NCBI RefSeq assembly: GCF_003234175.2
Contig: NZ_CP126257.1
Coordinates: 2,728,001 to 2,792,000 of the forward strand
Reading direction: 5' to 3'
Origin: Curtobacterium sp. MCSS17_007
GTDB taxonomy: Bacteria > Actinomycetota > Actinomycetes > Actinomycetales > Microbacteriaceae
DNA length: 64,000 nucleotides
Shown here one piece after another: positions 42,279 to 50,479 of this stretch. Within the stretch, counting starts at the first letter, position 1, and each line of letters begins with the position of its first letter. The notes below the pieces were generated by a model. That model made no database searches. It worked only from the letters and a program-made list of their open reading frames with translations, and had not been told where the DNA came from. The translations under genes were made by a program, and so were the position numbers.

Positions 42279-42624
42279 ATGAGCGACGACGTCCGGGAAC
42301 GATCGACGGCATGGCAGCTGGGGTGGCTCGCGGTGTCCGGACCGGCCGTGATCGTCGTCAGCGTGGCCCTGTACGTCCTGCTGCACGCTGTCTTCATGGG
42401 CTACCTCGCGGTGTTGCTGCAGCTCTGGGTCCTCGCCGCCGTCGTCTTCGGCATCTGCGCCGTCGTCACCGGCGTCCGTGACCGGAAGCGGCAGCGGCAG
42501 CGGCAGCGGCAGCGGAGGGGATGCCACCCGCGGCGCTGTGATCGGCGTCGTCGGGGCAGCCCTGAGCGCCGCGGAACTCGTCGGCTTCGGCTCCCTGGTC
42601 GCCCTCCTCAGCCAAGTGTCCTGA
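42279..42624 (+). pseudogene. Small membrane protein, frame broken before a GS repeat
   Basis: ATG 42279 (GAGGGGGGAA site) gives two helices (SGPAVIVVSVALYVLLHAVF and LLQLWVLAAVVFGICAVV). The frame then enters a CGGCAG repeat as Arg/Gln. In the next frame the repeat reads Gly-Ser x5 and is followed by a third helix (GAVIGVVGAALSAAEL..., ending SLVALLSQVS) with a stop at 42624. Removing one C from GACCGG at the junction gives a 114-aa three-helix protein. The read-through version with a basic tail is also possible. Confidence 0.6.
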
Positions 42625-42637
42625 TCGAAGGCGCCCC

Positions 42638-42988
42638 GTGGACGACCAGCGCACCATCGCCGAGATGAACAGCCCACGGAAGGCGTTCCGGGTCACTGCC
42701 CGGACCGGGTTCGTCGTCGCGGCGGCGATGTTCCTCCTCCCACTCGTCCTCCCGCTGGTCGGCGCCGGCGCCCACGCCGTGGCGATCGTCAGCATGACGG
42801 CGGCATGGGCGGTGCTGGCGTCCGCGTCCTCGTTCGCCGCGATGGCAGCCACGAAGCCCGGCGGACACCCCTGGGTGCACCAGCTGTGGGCCATCCCCGT
42901 CGCGATCATCGCGATGGTCCCCGGCGCCGTGACCGCACTCCTGGTCTACGGGTCGCTCGCATCGGCGGCCGAGCACGCACCCACGTGA
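42638..42988 (+). CDS. Hypothetical membrane protein, 116 aa
   Basis: GTG 42638 starts 13 bp after the previous frame. Three helices are visible: VVAAAMFLLPLVLPLVG, VAIVSMTAAWAVLASAS, and AIPVAIIAMVPGAVTALLV. Family not recognised; it looks like a small transporter-like or regulatory membrane subunit. Confidence 0.65.
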   Translation: MDDQRTIAEMNSPRKAFRVTARTGFVVAAAMFLLPLVLPLVGAGAHAVAIVSMTAAWAVLASASSFAAMAATKPGGHPWVHQLWAIPVAIIAMVPGAVTALLVYGSLASAAEHAPT

Positions 42989-42991
42989 CGG

Positions 42992-43011
42992 GCGGGCGCG
43001 GACGCGCCCGC
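42992..43011 (+). terminator. GC-rich hairpin
   Basis: GCGGGCGCG and CGCGCCCGC pair perfectly around a 2-nt GA loop just after the membrane-protein stop. Likely terminator. Confidence 0.55.
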
Positions 43012-43019
43012 GGAATGCG

Positions 43020-43044
43020 CGCCTCCAGACCCGGACTGGAGGCG
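43020..43044 (+). repeat. Short inverted repeat related to the palindromic element
   Basis: CGCCTCCAG and CTGGAGGCG (9 bp) around 7 nt. The arms resemble the CTGGAGGCG variant in copies 1 and 9 but in inside-out order. Possible second terminator facing the TetR remnant. Confidence 0.5.
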
Positions 43045-43104
43045 TGGCGGCGGCCCGCCCCGCCGCTCGCGTCAGCGCGGGATCACCCTGGGACAGGGCG
43101 ACGC

Positions 43105-43410
43105 TCAGTCCCAGGGACCGTCCGCGGTCCCGAGGTGCTCTGCGCCCAGCGGTGTGATCGGCAGCGCCGCGAGGCTCGCGATCCCCACCTGCAGGAGTGC
43201 CGCTCGCGAGGTCCCGCCGCGTCCGATCGCCCCCATTCCCTCGATGACCGCGCAGAAGTAGGTGCCGAGCGCCTCGGCGTCGGCGTCTGCCTCGACCTCG
43301 CCGGCTGCCTGCGCATCCACGATGCAGGCCGTGTAGCCAGCGCGGATGGTGTCGAACGCCTCGGTCACTGTGGCGGCCGCCTCGGTCACTGTGGCGGCCG
43401 CCTCGGCGTC
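43105..43410 (-). pseudogene. TetR regulator remnant (C-terminal half only)
   Basis: The frame reads TVTEAFDTIRAGYTACIVDAQAAGEVEADADAEALGTYFCAVIEGMGAIG, a TetR C-terminal ligand domain. The N-terminal helix-turn-helix is absent; upstream the sequence runs into an SDR gene on the other strand that also lacks its 5' end. A 21-bp tandem duplication lies at the cut end. The best reading is a deletion of the shared promoter region of a divergent tetR-SDR pair. Confidence 0.65.
43358..43399 (+). repeat. 21-bp tandem duplication
   Basis: Two exact copies of a 21-bp unit (begins GCCTCGGTCACTG, at 43358 and 43379) plus a partial third, encoding a 7-residue in-frame duplication of the TetR remnant, right at the deletion junction. 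Confidence 0.85.
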
Positions 43411-43412
43411 AC

Positions 43413-44027
43413 GACGCCCTGCGCGACGAGTTCGGTGACGCGGTGACGCCGATCCGCGCGGACGCCGCTCAGCAGGCCGACATCGCGACGGTCTTCGCCG
43501 CGGTCGCCGAAAGGGGTCGCGGCCTGGACGCCGTCCACGCGAACGCCGACGGCGGGGAGTTCGAGGCCCTCGACGCGGTCACCGCGGAGGACTTCGAGGC
43601 GACGTTCGGCACCAACGTCCGTGGCACCACGCTCACCCTGCAGGGCGCGGTGCCGTTCCTGCGCGAGGAGTCGGCCGTCGTCGTGACCGGATCGACGGCG
43701 GCGTCCGGCACCGAGCCGTCGTTCGGGCTGTACGGGGCGTCGAAGGCTGCGGTCGCTGCCCTCACCCGGACATGGGCGGCCGAGCTCGCACCGCTCGGGG
43801 TCCGGATCAACACCATCGTTCCTGGTCCGACGGAGACGCCGGGGCTCGCAGGTCTCGCTCCGCGCAACCCGGACGCGATGCTCGAGCAGATGGCGAGCGG
43901 GCTCCCGTTCGGCCGGCTCCTGCTTCCGGAGGAGGTCGCCGCCTCGGCGCTCTTCCTCGTGTCCGACCAGAGCTCGGGGATGACGGGGAGCGAGCTCCTC
44001 GTCGACGGGGGCAACAGCATCGTCTGA
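43413..44027 (+). pseudogene. 5'-truncated short-chain dehydrogenase/reductase
   Basis: The frame aligns with SDR enzymes from about residue 40 on: DEFGDAVTPIRADA, then VHANADGG in the NAG region, the catalytic Ser (VVVTGSTAASG), YGASKAAV (YxxxK) and a normal C-terminus ending LLVDGGNSIV. The nucleotide-binding GxxxGxG region is missing, so it cannot bind cofactor normally. Translation from GTG 43443 (194 codons) is possible but a pseudogene is more likely. It points away from a TetR remnant cut at the same place. Confidence 0.75.
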
Positions 44028-44125
44028 CGTACCGACGACGTCATGGGCTTCGGGCGCTGCCGTAGCGCAGGACCGACCGGATGTGGAACGACGCGAGCCA
44101 GATGCAGCAAGCCGATCCTCGCAGC

Positions 44126-44710
44126 ATGAACGCTCTCCTCATCGGGTACGCCCGCGTCTCAACCCACGAACAAGACCTCACCGCGCAGCGCGTCGCGCTT
44201 GAACGGCTCGGAGTCCTTCCGATCAACATCCACACTGACCACGGCTTGACCGGCACGAATCGTTCACGACCCGGTCTCCGCGAAGCGCTCGCTTCCTGCC
44301 GTGACGGAGACACGCTGGTGATCGCGAAGCTGGACCGGTTGGCCAGGCGCCTCCGCGATGCGAAGGACATCGTCGACGAACTCACGGCGAAGAACGTGAA
44401 GCTCAACATCGGTGGCTCTGTCCACGATCCGAACGACCCCGTGGGTCGGCTGCTGTTCAACGTCCTCGCGATGGTGGCCGAGTTCGAATCAGACCTGATC
44501 CGAGCCAGGACACGCGAGGGAATGCAGATCGCGAAGGCGAAGGGTCACCTCCGTGGGCGACAGCCCAAGCTCAACGTCGCGCAGCAGCGGCACCTCCTCG
44601 AAGTGCACGAGGCCGGCACACATTCGGTCGCCGAGCTTGCGGAACTCTTCAGTGTTGGACGAGCGACCGTCTACCGCTGCATCGACCGCCAAGTGCACCC
44701 TGACCGCTGA
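44126..44710 (+). CDS. Serine recombinase (resolvase/invertase family)
   Basis: 194 aa. The catalytic domain begins LLIGYARVSTHEQDL with nucleophile Ser12, followed by LDRLARRLRD, RLLFNVLAMVAEFESDLIRART (helix E) and a C-terminal helix-turn-helix (HSVAELAELFSVGRATVYRCI). This matches Tn3-type resolvases or DNA invertases. ATG 44126 fits the family start; a longer frame from 44081 exists. It stands alone without a transposase, so it is a remnant or solitary inversion/resolution gene. A terminator follows. Confidence 0.9.
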   Translation: MNALLIGYARVSTHEQDLTAQRVALERLGVLPINIHTDHGLTGTNRSRPGLREALASCRDGDTLVIAKLDRLARRLRDAKDIVDELTAKNVKLNIGGSVHDPNDPVGRLLFNVLAMVAEFESDLIRARTREGMQIAKAKGHLRGRQPKLNVAQQRHLLEVHEAGTHSVAELAELFSVGRATVYRCIDRQVHPDR

Positions 44711-44722
44711 CCAGCCCGATCC

Positions 44723-44748
44723 GCTCTCGGACGCACGCGTCCGAGAGC
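44723..44748 (+). terminator. Terminator after the recombinase
   Basis: GCTCTCGGAC and GTCCGAGAGC form a perfect 10-bp stem with a GCACGC loop, 13 bp after the stop. Confidence 0.7.
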
Positions 44749-44823
44749 CGATCGTTCACCAAGAGCATGGGCGGCCGCGGAGACTCACTCTCCGTGGTCG
44801 CTTGCGATTGATTCTTGCCTGGT

Positions 44824-45399
44824 TCAGGCGGTGCGCGTGGTCCTCGTGGCAGGGTGCCAGCGGAAGAGCTCGACGAGCCGCGAGAAGACTGGAGTGCGCG
44901 ACACCACGAGGAAGATCGCGTAGCCGACGGCCCCGCCGACGGTGTTCCAAAGGAAGTCGTTGACGTCCGCGACATGACCACCGCCGAAGAGCCCGTCCGT
45001 GACGATCTGCAGGAGTTCGATCGCAAGACTGACCGCCGCGGCGGCGAGGACCACCTTCACCCAGGACGGTTGGCGCATCAGCAGCGGGATCAAGATGCCC
45101 AACGGGGCGAACACGATCACATTCGTGATTGCATCCATCACCTCGTAGTCGTGGAACGGGATCATTGCCAGCTTCGGCGTCCACGGCTGCAGCTGCGGGT
45201 GCCGGTTGAGGTAGATCGGGAGCACGGTGTTCGCGAAGATTCCGGCAGCGTAGACAGCGAGTGCGCCCGCAACGATTGCGCGAGGCCAGGTGAATCGTCC
45301 TCCGCGGAGCAGGAGTAGCAGTTGGGTGAGGAAGGCGGTGACGCCGACCACGAGGGCAACGGGCAGGGCGGGGACTTCACCGAACGGGTTGTCAGACAC
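44824..45399 (-). CDS. VanZ family protein
   Basis: 191 aa with about five helices. The VanZ-like signature is VIVFAPLGILIPLL, then IELLQIVTDGLFGGGHVADVNDFLWNTVGGAVGY. VanZ members give mild glycopeptide resistance in enterococci, but homologues are widespread and mostly uncharacterised. GTG 45399 has GGGCAGG upstream; ATG 45417 would add six residues. Confidence 0.85.
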   Translation of the reverse strand: MSDNPFGEVPALPVALVVGVTAFLTQLLLLLRGGRFTWPRAIVAGALAVYAAGIFANTVLPIYLNRHPQLQPWTPKLAMIPFHDYEVMDAITNVIVFAPLGILIPLLMRQPSWVKVVLAAAAVSLAIELLQIVTDGLFGGGHVADVNDFLWNTVGGAVGYAIFLVVSRTPVFSRLVELFRWHPATRTTRTA

Positions 45400-46000
45400 G
45401 TGAGCGATCCTGCCCATCTCGTCTGTCCGACGCGTCCCTCCAGGGGTTGATCCGCGGGGCAGGTCGTTGCGAACTGGAGCCAGGTAGGGCACATCCCCGC
45501 ACTGACCGAGCGCGCGCCAGCGTCCGCTAGACGATCGTTAACCGGACGTCTTGCGTGTCGCGGTGACCGACCGACAGCGGCCCGGATTCGGTGAGCAGAG
45601 CGGGAGATTGTCTGGCGGATCGCCGCGTCGCCGGGCGTGCCGTTACGTATCGACGAGGGGCTTAGCTTCCGGTTTCTCGTAAACGATGGAGCAGGAAAGG
45701 GCTGGGGTAGGTACTCGCCTCCGGGAGCGGCAATCGCTTCCGTGACGATGTGCTTCCGGAGCCGGGCGCGGCTGGTGTGCACGTTCTGCGTGCCGACGTT
45801 GAAGTGCTCCTCGGAGCGGGTCATCGCGTCGTCCGTGTATGGCCCCGAGGTGTCATGGCCGGCACCATGCCGCGCATCGTGGACTGCTCATCCGCGGCCG
45901 AGCAGCCTTCCGGCGTAGCGTCCGCGGTGCGGGCATGAGCCACGATCTCTCTTGCGGCAGCGCCTCATCGCGTCGCACCGCGCGATCAGGAAGCACGCCC
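45400..46000. other. Gene-free stretch
   Basis: 601 bp upstream of the VanZ gene and before the TTG-started hypothetical gene. Short frames on both strands show no domain, ribosome-binding site or membrane pattern. It should carry the VanZ promoter. I see nothing else I can support. Confidence 0.5.
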
Positions 46001-46303
46001 TTGAAGAGCCTCGTCTACGGACACACACCCCTGCTTGTCTGCGACGCAGTGGCCTACACGACCATCGACTACGCGGCCGCCCTCGCGCAGAGCGGGCTCG
46101 CCGACCGCGTCAGCATCCCAACCTTCGACCGGTCCGGGATCGCTGAGACCGTGATCGTCGTTCTGGCCCCGGCGCTCTACCTCCTGGCGCTCGCGGCCGA
46201 GGACGACGAGCTCGGCGACAACCTCACCACCATCCCTCCCGCCACGCGTAGCTACCTGAACGACATCGACGCGCGCACAGCAGCGGTCCGCGCAGGATTT
46301 TGA
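46001..46303 (+). CDS. Hypothetical protein, 100 aa
   Basis: TTG 46001 has AGGAAG at good spacing, and the following LKSLVYGHTPLLV is a natural N-terminus; an ATG 22 codons upstream gives an Arg/Ser-rich unlikely extension. The protein is soluble (TIDYAAALAQSGLADRVSIPTFD, VIVVLAPALYLL, DDELGDNLTT). I have the impression of a small conserved actinobacterial family, but cannot name it. It is not paired with any clear partner. Confidence 0.6.
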   Translation: MKSLVYGHTPLLVCDAVAYTTIDYAAALAQSGLADRVSIPTFDRSGIAETVIVVLAPALYLLALAAEDDELGDNLTTIPPATRSYLNDIDARTAAVRAGF

Positions 46304-46412
46304 ACATCAGCCGCGACGAACCCGGCGCATCACCTCCCCTGGCACTCGTCGCCTACCGAGACGATGCAGCTGCGCAGCGTCGGCGCCCATACAAGCCAGG
46401 CACGATGAACCG

Positions 46413-46601
46413 ATGAGGGCAAACGATGAACACATCAACGTCTCTAGTGATTTCGCGTTCATAGAAAGCGTGTTGCAGGCGCGGGGGCTGCACGTTGACG
46501 CGGACGCTCTGCAGCGGGTGGAGCGGATGCTGCAGGGCACGCTCTCCCGAGACCAGGCGCGAGCTGAGATCGCTGCGAAGTACGGGCACCCGCTGCCCTG
46601 A
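46413..46601 (+). CDS. VbhA-like antitoxin (orphan)
   Basis: 62 aa. Helical protein reading FIESVLQARGLHVDADALQRVERMLQGTLSRDQARAEIAAKYG. The spacing of hydrophobic residues and the late G(T/E)L(S/T)..(Q/E)A..EI..(K/R)YG resemble small Fic antitoxins of the VbhA group. No Fic protein (HPFxxGNGR) is encoded in the window, so it is an orphan or the resemblance is chance. ATG 46413 is the start. Confidence 0.5.
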   Translation: MRANDEHINVSSDFAFIESVLQARGLHVDADALQRVERMLQGTLSRDQARAEIAAKYGHPLP

Positions 46602-47188
46602 ACGCCAAGCCCCATCAAGCCCCCACCCTTGTTCTGGGGTCACAGTGTCCGTGTCCCCATTTCTGCGGACAGACGTAGAGTTGCCGGTAGCAGGCCACAC
46701 CCGATCGGCGTTACGCCGCAGGCTTGTCGAGCATCGACACTCCGGCCGTCGAGTGCTTCTCTGCTGCTCCGGCCGGAGCGCGATCGTTCCTGTCAAAACT
46801 GTCCCGGTCGCTAGCCGACCATCTGCACGCGCACCGTAAACCGGAATGGATGGCGGGAGCGAGCGGCCTCGGGTGTTTTGTTTGCCGATCAGCTATCGCC
46901 GCGGGGCGGCAGCGGCTTCATACGCGAGTCTTGAAGCTTCTTCCGTGCGTCATGCATCATGCATCCTCATCCCGAGTCGTTCCGCGACAGGATCACCTGC
47001 TGCCCGGTGAGCGGCGATGCGTACGCTCGTGGCGCATCGCAGCGCCATCGCGCGGGTTGCGCGGATCTCGCCCGGGAACACCCGTTTCACGGCCGAGGGG
47101 GTCATGCTGTGGGGAGGCGGTCCCGACCGTGACGTCGGCAGTGCTGCAGGCGGCACGGCGGTCACCACCGCCGACGGAAGCAGTCATC
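46602..47188. other. Gene-free stretch
   Basis: 587 bp with visibly more A and T than the core regions. An ATGCATC direct repeat (GCATCATGCATC) lies near 46960. No ORF with a domain or ribosome-binding site was recognised; it could be a decayed mobile-element end. Confidence 0.5.
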
Positions 47189-47644
47189 ATGACCGGCCAA
47201 CCAATCTCCGCTGACCAGCACCTCGCCCTCACGAGCGTCGTGACATCGGGCCTCCCGACCACCCTCGGCACCCAGCACGCCGAGCACTTCTACGACGTCC
47301 CGGCCGTGTTCAACCGGCGACCCAGCCCACCTGAGGTCGCCGCTCTCGAAGCTTCGACCAGCCACAAGACACTCGAGCGCTCTGGGTACCCCGAGGTCAC
47401 CCTCGCCGTCCACGACCGTCGCCTCGTCATCGGACACACCAACCTCGACCAGCTGGAGCGGGGGCTCGCGACTGCGCTTGCGAACCTGGTGCACCAGATC
47501 AGCGGCGACGCCCTCGCGAAGGCGAGGCAGTCCCGCGACAATGCGCAGCTGGCGAGGGATGAGCAGCTGGCCCGGGCGCAGGATGTCACCCGCGCGGCCG
47601 AGCGCATCCGGTTCGTACCCGACGAGCAACTCCGCGCGCTGTGA
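47189..47644 (+). CDS. Hypothetical protein, 151 aa
   Basis: ATG 47189 has GGAAG upstream. N-terminal part TSVVTSGLPTTLGTQHAEHFYDVPAVFNRRP; the C-terminal part (about 95-145) is a charged helix, ALAKARQSRDNAQLARDEQLARAQDVTRAAERI, likely a coiled coil. No family recognised. The last codons overlap the GTG of the next gene (GTGA), so the two are one operon. Confidence 0.65.
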   Translation: MTGQPISADQHLALTSVVTSGLPTTLGTQHAEHFYDVPAVFNRRPSPPEVAALEASTSHKTLERSGYPEVTLAVHDRRLVIGHTNLDQLERGLATALANLVHQISGDALAKARQSRDNAQLARDEQLARAQDVTRAAERIRFVPDEQLRAL

Positions 47645-47922
47645 ACCCGCACACCACCTCGGACGCGTCCAGCCTGCACGACCAACCGCTGCGGCCTGAG
47701 GAGAACATCCCCGACGAGCCCTCCACCCACGTCACGCTGGATCCCGCAGGGGTGCTGCGCACCCTCGTGCTGCAGGACCCCGAACACGACGACGTCAACC
47801 TCACCGTCAGAGGCTCTGCACCTGAGTCATTGCGATACCGCGGAGAGATGTGGACGGCGACCCACGTCCGGCTGCACCGTCCGATGGCCCGGAACGGCTA
47901 CCAGTACGTCCGCAGCACCTGA
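47641..47922 (+). CDS. Hypothetical protein, 93 aa
   Basis: GTG 47641 overlaps the upstream stop by 4 bp. Soluble, with VTLDPAGVLRTLVLQDPEHDDVNL and WTATHVRLHRPMARNGYQYV. No family recognised. Its stop is followed by a strong terminator shared with the convergent AraC gene. Confidence 0.65.
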   Translation: MNPHTTSDASSLHDQPLRPEENIPDEPSTHVTLDPAGVLRTLVLQDPEHDDVNLTVRGSAPESLRYRGEMWTATHVRLHRPMARNGYQYVRST

Positions 47923-47926
47923 AACC

Positions 47927-47970
47927 GGGACCGGCTGTGGGCACGGGCCGCCGTGCCCACAGCCGGTCCC
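47927..47970 (+). terminator. Strong bidirectional terminator
   Basis: 20-bp perfect stem (47927-47946 with 47951-47970, GGGACCGGCTGTGGGCACGG) and a 4-nt loop, between convergent genes. Its sequence is unrelated to the palindromic family. Confidence 0.8.
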
Positions 47971-47981
47971 GCACGGTCCCG

Positions 47982-48986
47982 TCATCGACGGAGCGTCTGC
48001 TTGGGGTACTCGCCGTACCGGGCGCGGAACGTGGCGGAGAACCGCCCCATGTGGGTGAAGCCCCACTTCTGCGCCGCTTCCCGGACCGATGTTTCTGCCG
48101 GGTCCGCAGTGCGAAGTTCCTCGTACGCTCGGCCGAGCCGGACATCCCGGACGTACTCCATCGGGGTCCGACCGAGGACTCGTTGGAACGATTCCTGCAG
48201 CCCGCGGACGCTCATCTCGGCTGCGGCCGCGACGTCGGAAATGGTCAATCGGGTGTGCGCGTGCGCGTGGATGAACTCGACGGCAGCACGCACCGGACGG
48301 TTCTGCCGCGCTCCGTAGCGGGGTGGCAGGCGTTCCGCCTGCGGCGGGAACAGTCGAAGCAGCGTGCGCGTCAGCTCTCGCTGAGCTTCGTGCCACGCCA
48401 GCGACGATGCGCCCGTCTCGCGCAGCACCTGGACCGCCGTGGAGAGGGAAGCCTGCCAGGGGCCGACGGCCGCGATGTCAGGGCCGGCCATGTGATCGAA
48501 CACGACCGCGCGATCAACGAGGTACCGCTCCGCGGCGACGTCGAGGACCAGGGCCTTGCTGACGTGCACGAGGCGTTGGTCCCAGTCCTGACACTCCACC
48601 TCGAAGCGCCGGTCCACCGGGAACATGGTCGGAGTCCCGCGACGCATGCGGATCTCGTTCCGACCGACGTCGAGGCGCGCGGTGCCCTGATCGAGCCACT
48701 GCACCACGACCTCCTGCTCGGTGGCGATCTCACCGCGGAGGTAGCCGTGCATCTGCGAGCGGCGCACGCTCAGCTCGGAGTCACCGATCCCGACGTACTT
48801 GAACCAGTACTCGTGGTCGGTCGGCCGCGAGTACCACCGTTTCCCGGCGTACATGCCGGCGAGGGACCGGATCGCGGCGTCGGTGTCGTCACCGGTGACC
48901 GCCACGATCGGCCGGAGCGTCGGGGAACCGGCGGCCGTAGCAGCGGACGGAGCCCCCTCTGCGGCTACCGGAAGTTCCGTGCTCAC
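47982..48986 (-). CDS. AraC family transcriptional regulator
   Basis: 334 aa. The C-terminal AraC/XylS domain (about 232-330) has two helix-turn-helix units: ISDVAAAAEMSVRGLQESFQRVLGRTPMEYVRDVRLGRA and VREAAQKWGFTHMGRFSATFRARYGEYPKQTLR. The N-terminal 220 residues resemble the cupin-like AraC_binding/ToxT-type domain (RRGTPTMFPVDRRFEVEC). GTG 48986 is the start. The gene region it controls is unknown; upstream there are no genes for 1.5 kb. Confidence 0.9.
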   Translation of the reverse strand: MSTELPVAAEGAPSAATAAGSPTLRPIVAVTGDDTDAAIRSLAGMYAGKRWYSRPTDHEYWFKYVGIGDSELSVRRSQMHGYLRGEIATEQEVVVQWLDQGTARLDVGRNEIRMRRGTPTMFPVDRRFEVECQDWDQRLVHVSKALVLDVAAERYLVDRAVVFDHMAGPDIAAVGPWQASLSTAVQVLRETGASSLAWHEAQRELTRTLLRLFPPQAERLPPRYGARQNRPVRAAVEFIHAHAHTRLTISDVAAAAEMSVRGLQESFQRVLGRTPMEYVRDVRLGRAYEELRTADPAETSVREAAQKWGFTHMGRFSATFRARYGEYPKQTLRR

Positions 48987-50479
48987 GCGTCCGACCCCGT
49001 GTTCGCACGCCTGCAGTCGGATCGTGTGCGTGGGAGTGGCAGGCGACGTCGGTCGAGTTGGACGCGATCGGGAAGAGATGGCGGCCCTGACCGGGGTGGG
49101 CGTTCGTTCCTCGTGCTCTGGTGGCGGGGGGTTTCGGCGGTCATAACGACCTGCATCTCTGGGGCAGCGAGCCCCGTGATGTCGGGACGTGCCAACGCGT
49201 CAAGCGGCCGCGGAGAACGGGAGCATCGTGACGGTGACCTTGGTGGTGACCCGAGTGCTCACGCTACGTCGAATACGCGGGACAGGCCGCGAGTCGTGCG
49301 GATCGTGGCTCTCTGGCCGGTGCGAACACCCCCGTACCGGAGCCGTGAAGTCTGCCCATTCGACGATGAAATCAGCGCACAACTCTTTCGTCGCAGGCCT
49401 CGCATGGCTGTGTGCTCGCCCTTGCAGACGCCGACCGATAGAAGTGGGATGCGGGGGCGTCTGCCTGGAGTTCGGGTCCGGAGCAGCCGCCCCCGCGCTA
49501 CGACGCCGTCGGGTTCGACGCTGAAAGTCACAACGAAGCCAGCCCGAAAACAGGGAGATCGGGTTGCCGCAGCTAGGGCCACGGCGTAGCTCACGGGACG
49601 CTACACGCCGTGGTCCACGGCGACTCCCAGCACCGCCTCACACTCCCGTCCATCACAGGGGTCCTACTAGTCCGTTAGCCGATCGGCAAACGGACTGCCT
49701 CCGTCTGCCGGTTCGGTCGTATCTGCGTAGTCCTGAAGATCACGACTCTACGACACCGGGGCCACCGGGTACGCACATCGACGCCAGATGGATCATCGGA
49801 CAGGGCCTCATCGTCACCGCGGTGACCGCACGCCGTGTGAAGCAGTAGCCGTCGAGAAAGACGATCCTAAGCGCCATCTACCGGACGGCTAGACGTTTTC
49901 GCGGACCGAGGGTCAGCGAGAACGCACCTCGAGCCCTTCGAAGGAAAGGGGTGGAGTGGGTCCTATCTCAACGCAATTCACGTGCACGCCCGCCTCGATG
50001 ACTGGCGTTGGAATCGTTAGCAGCGCAGGTGCCGCGCTCCCACGAACGGGCCGCCTCCGGGTGAGGGCAGCGAAAGGGAGTGCCCGCCGTGCAGGTCTCA
50101 ACCGCTAATCGGTCAGCGAGACAGCCGTTACTCCGGCGCTACGCCCGAACAATGATGAACGGTGAGCGCAACCAACGTCGGCGTGCACGGCCGCTCACGC
50201 GTGCCGAACGCACCGCAAAGCGAAGGCAGTACGAGCAGCCGATGTGGCTACCGCGGCCCTTGCGATGGTTATGGGCCTAGCTGATTCGACCGCTCGTACT
50301 AGCGGTCCTCAAAGTCCTCGACGTCGCAGTGAGCGTCTGGCACTGACTCTGCCCGGTGATGGATCCCCGGTCGAGATCCTGACCCGCGGTTCAAACTGCG
50401 TCGAGGGACAGGGAAGCTGCGCTGAGTCGCGAGCCAGGCTTCAGTTGTTGAATCTTCCTCGCTCTGCAAGGATCGAGCC
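48987..50479. other. 1.5-kb stretch without recognisable genes
   Basis: Lower GC than the flanks. Short frames (for example a basic ORF ending MWLPRPLRWLWA at 50280) lack domains. Features seen: an imperfect hairpin at 49571-49605 (CCACGGCG/CGCCGTGG), and a small hairpin GACCGCT/AGCGGTC at 50288-50307. It separates the AraC gene from the frameshifted gene at 50480 and may contain decayed or foreign DNA. Confidence 0.5.

Noticed and set aside
42484-42520. CGGCAG hexanucleotide repeat as the cause of the frame break
   Set aside because: Six-base steps do not change frame; the break needs a single-base change next to it.
46620-46930. Insertion sequence remnant
   Set aside because: Some short inverted matches, but no transposase fragment, paired ends or target duplication could be shown.
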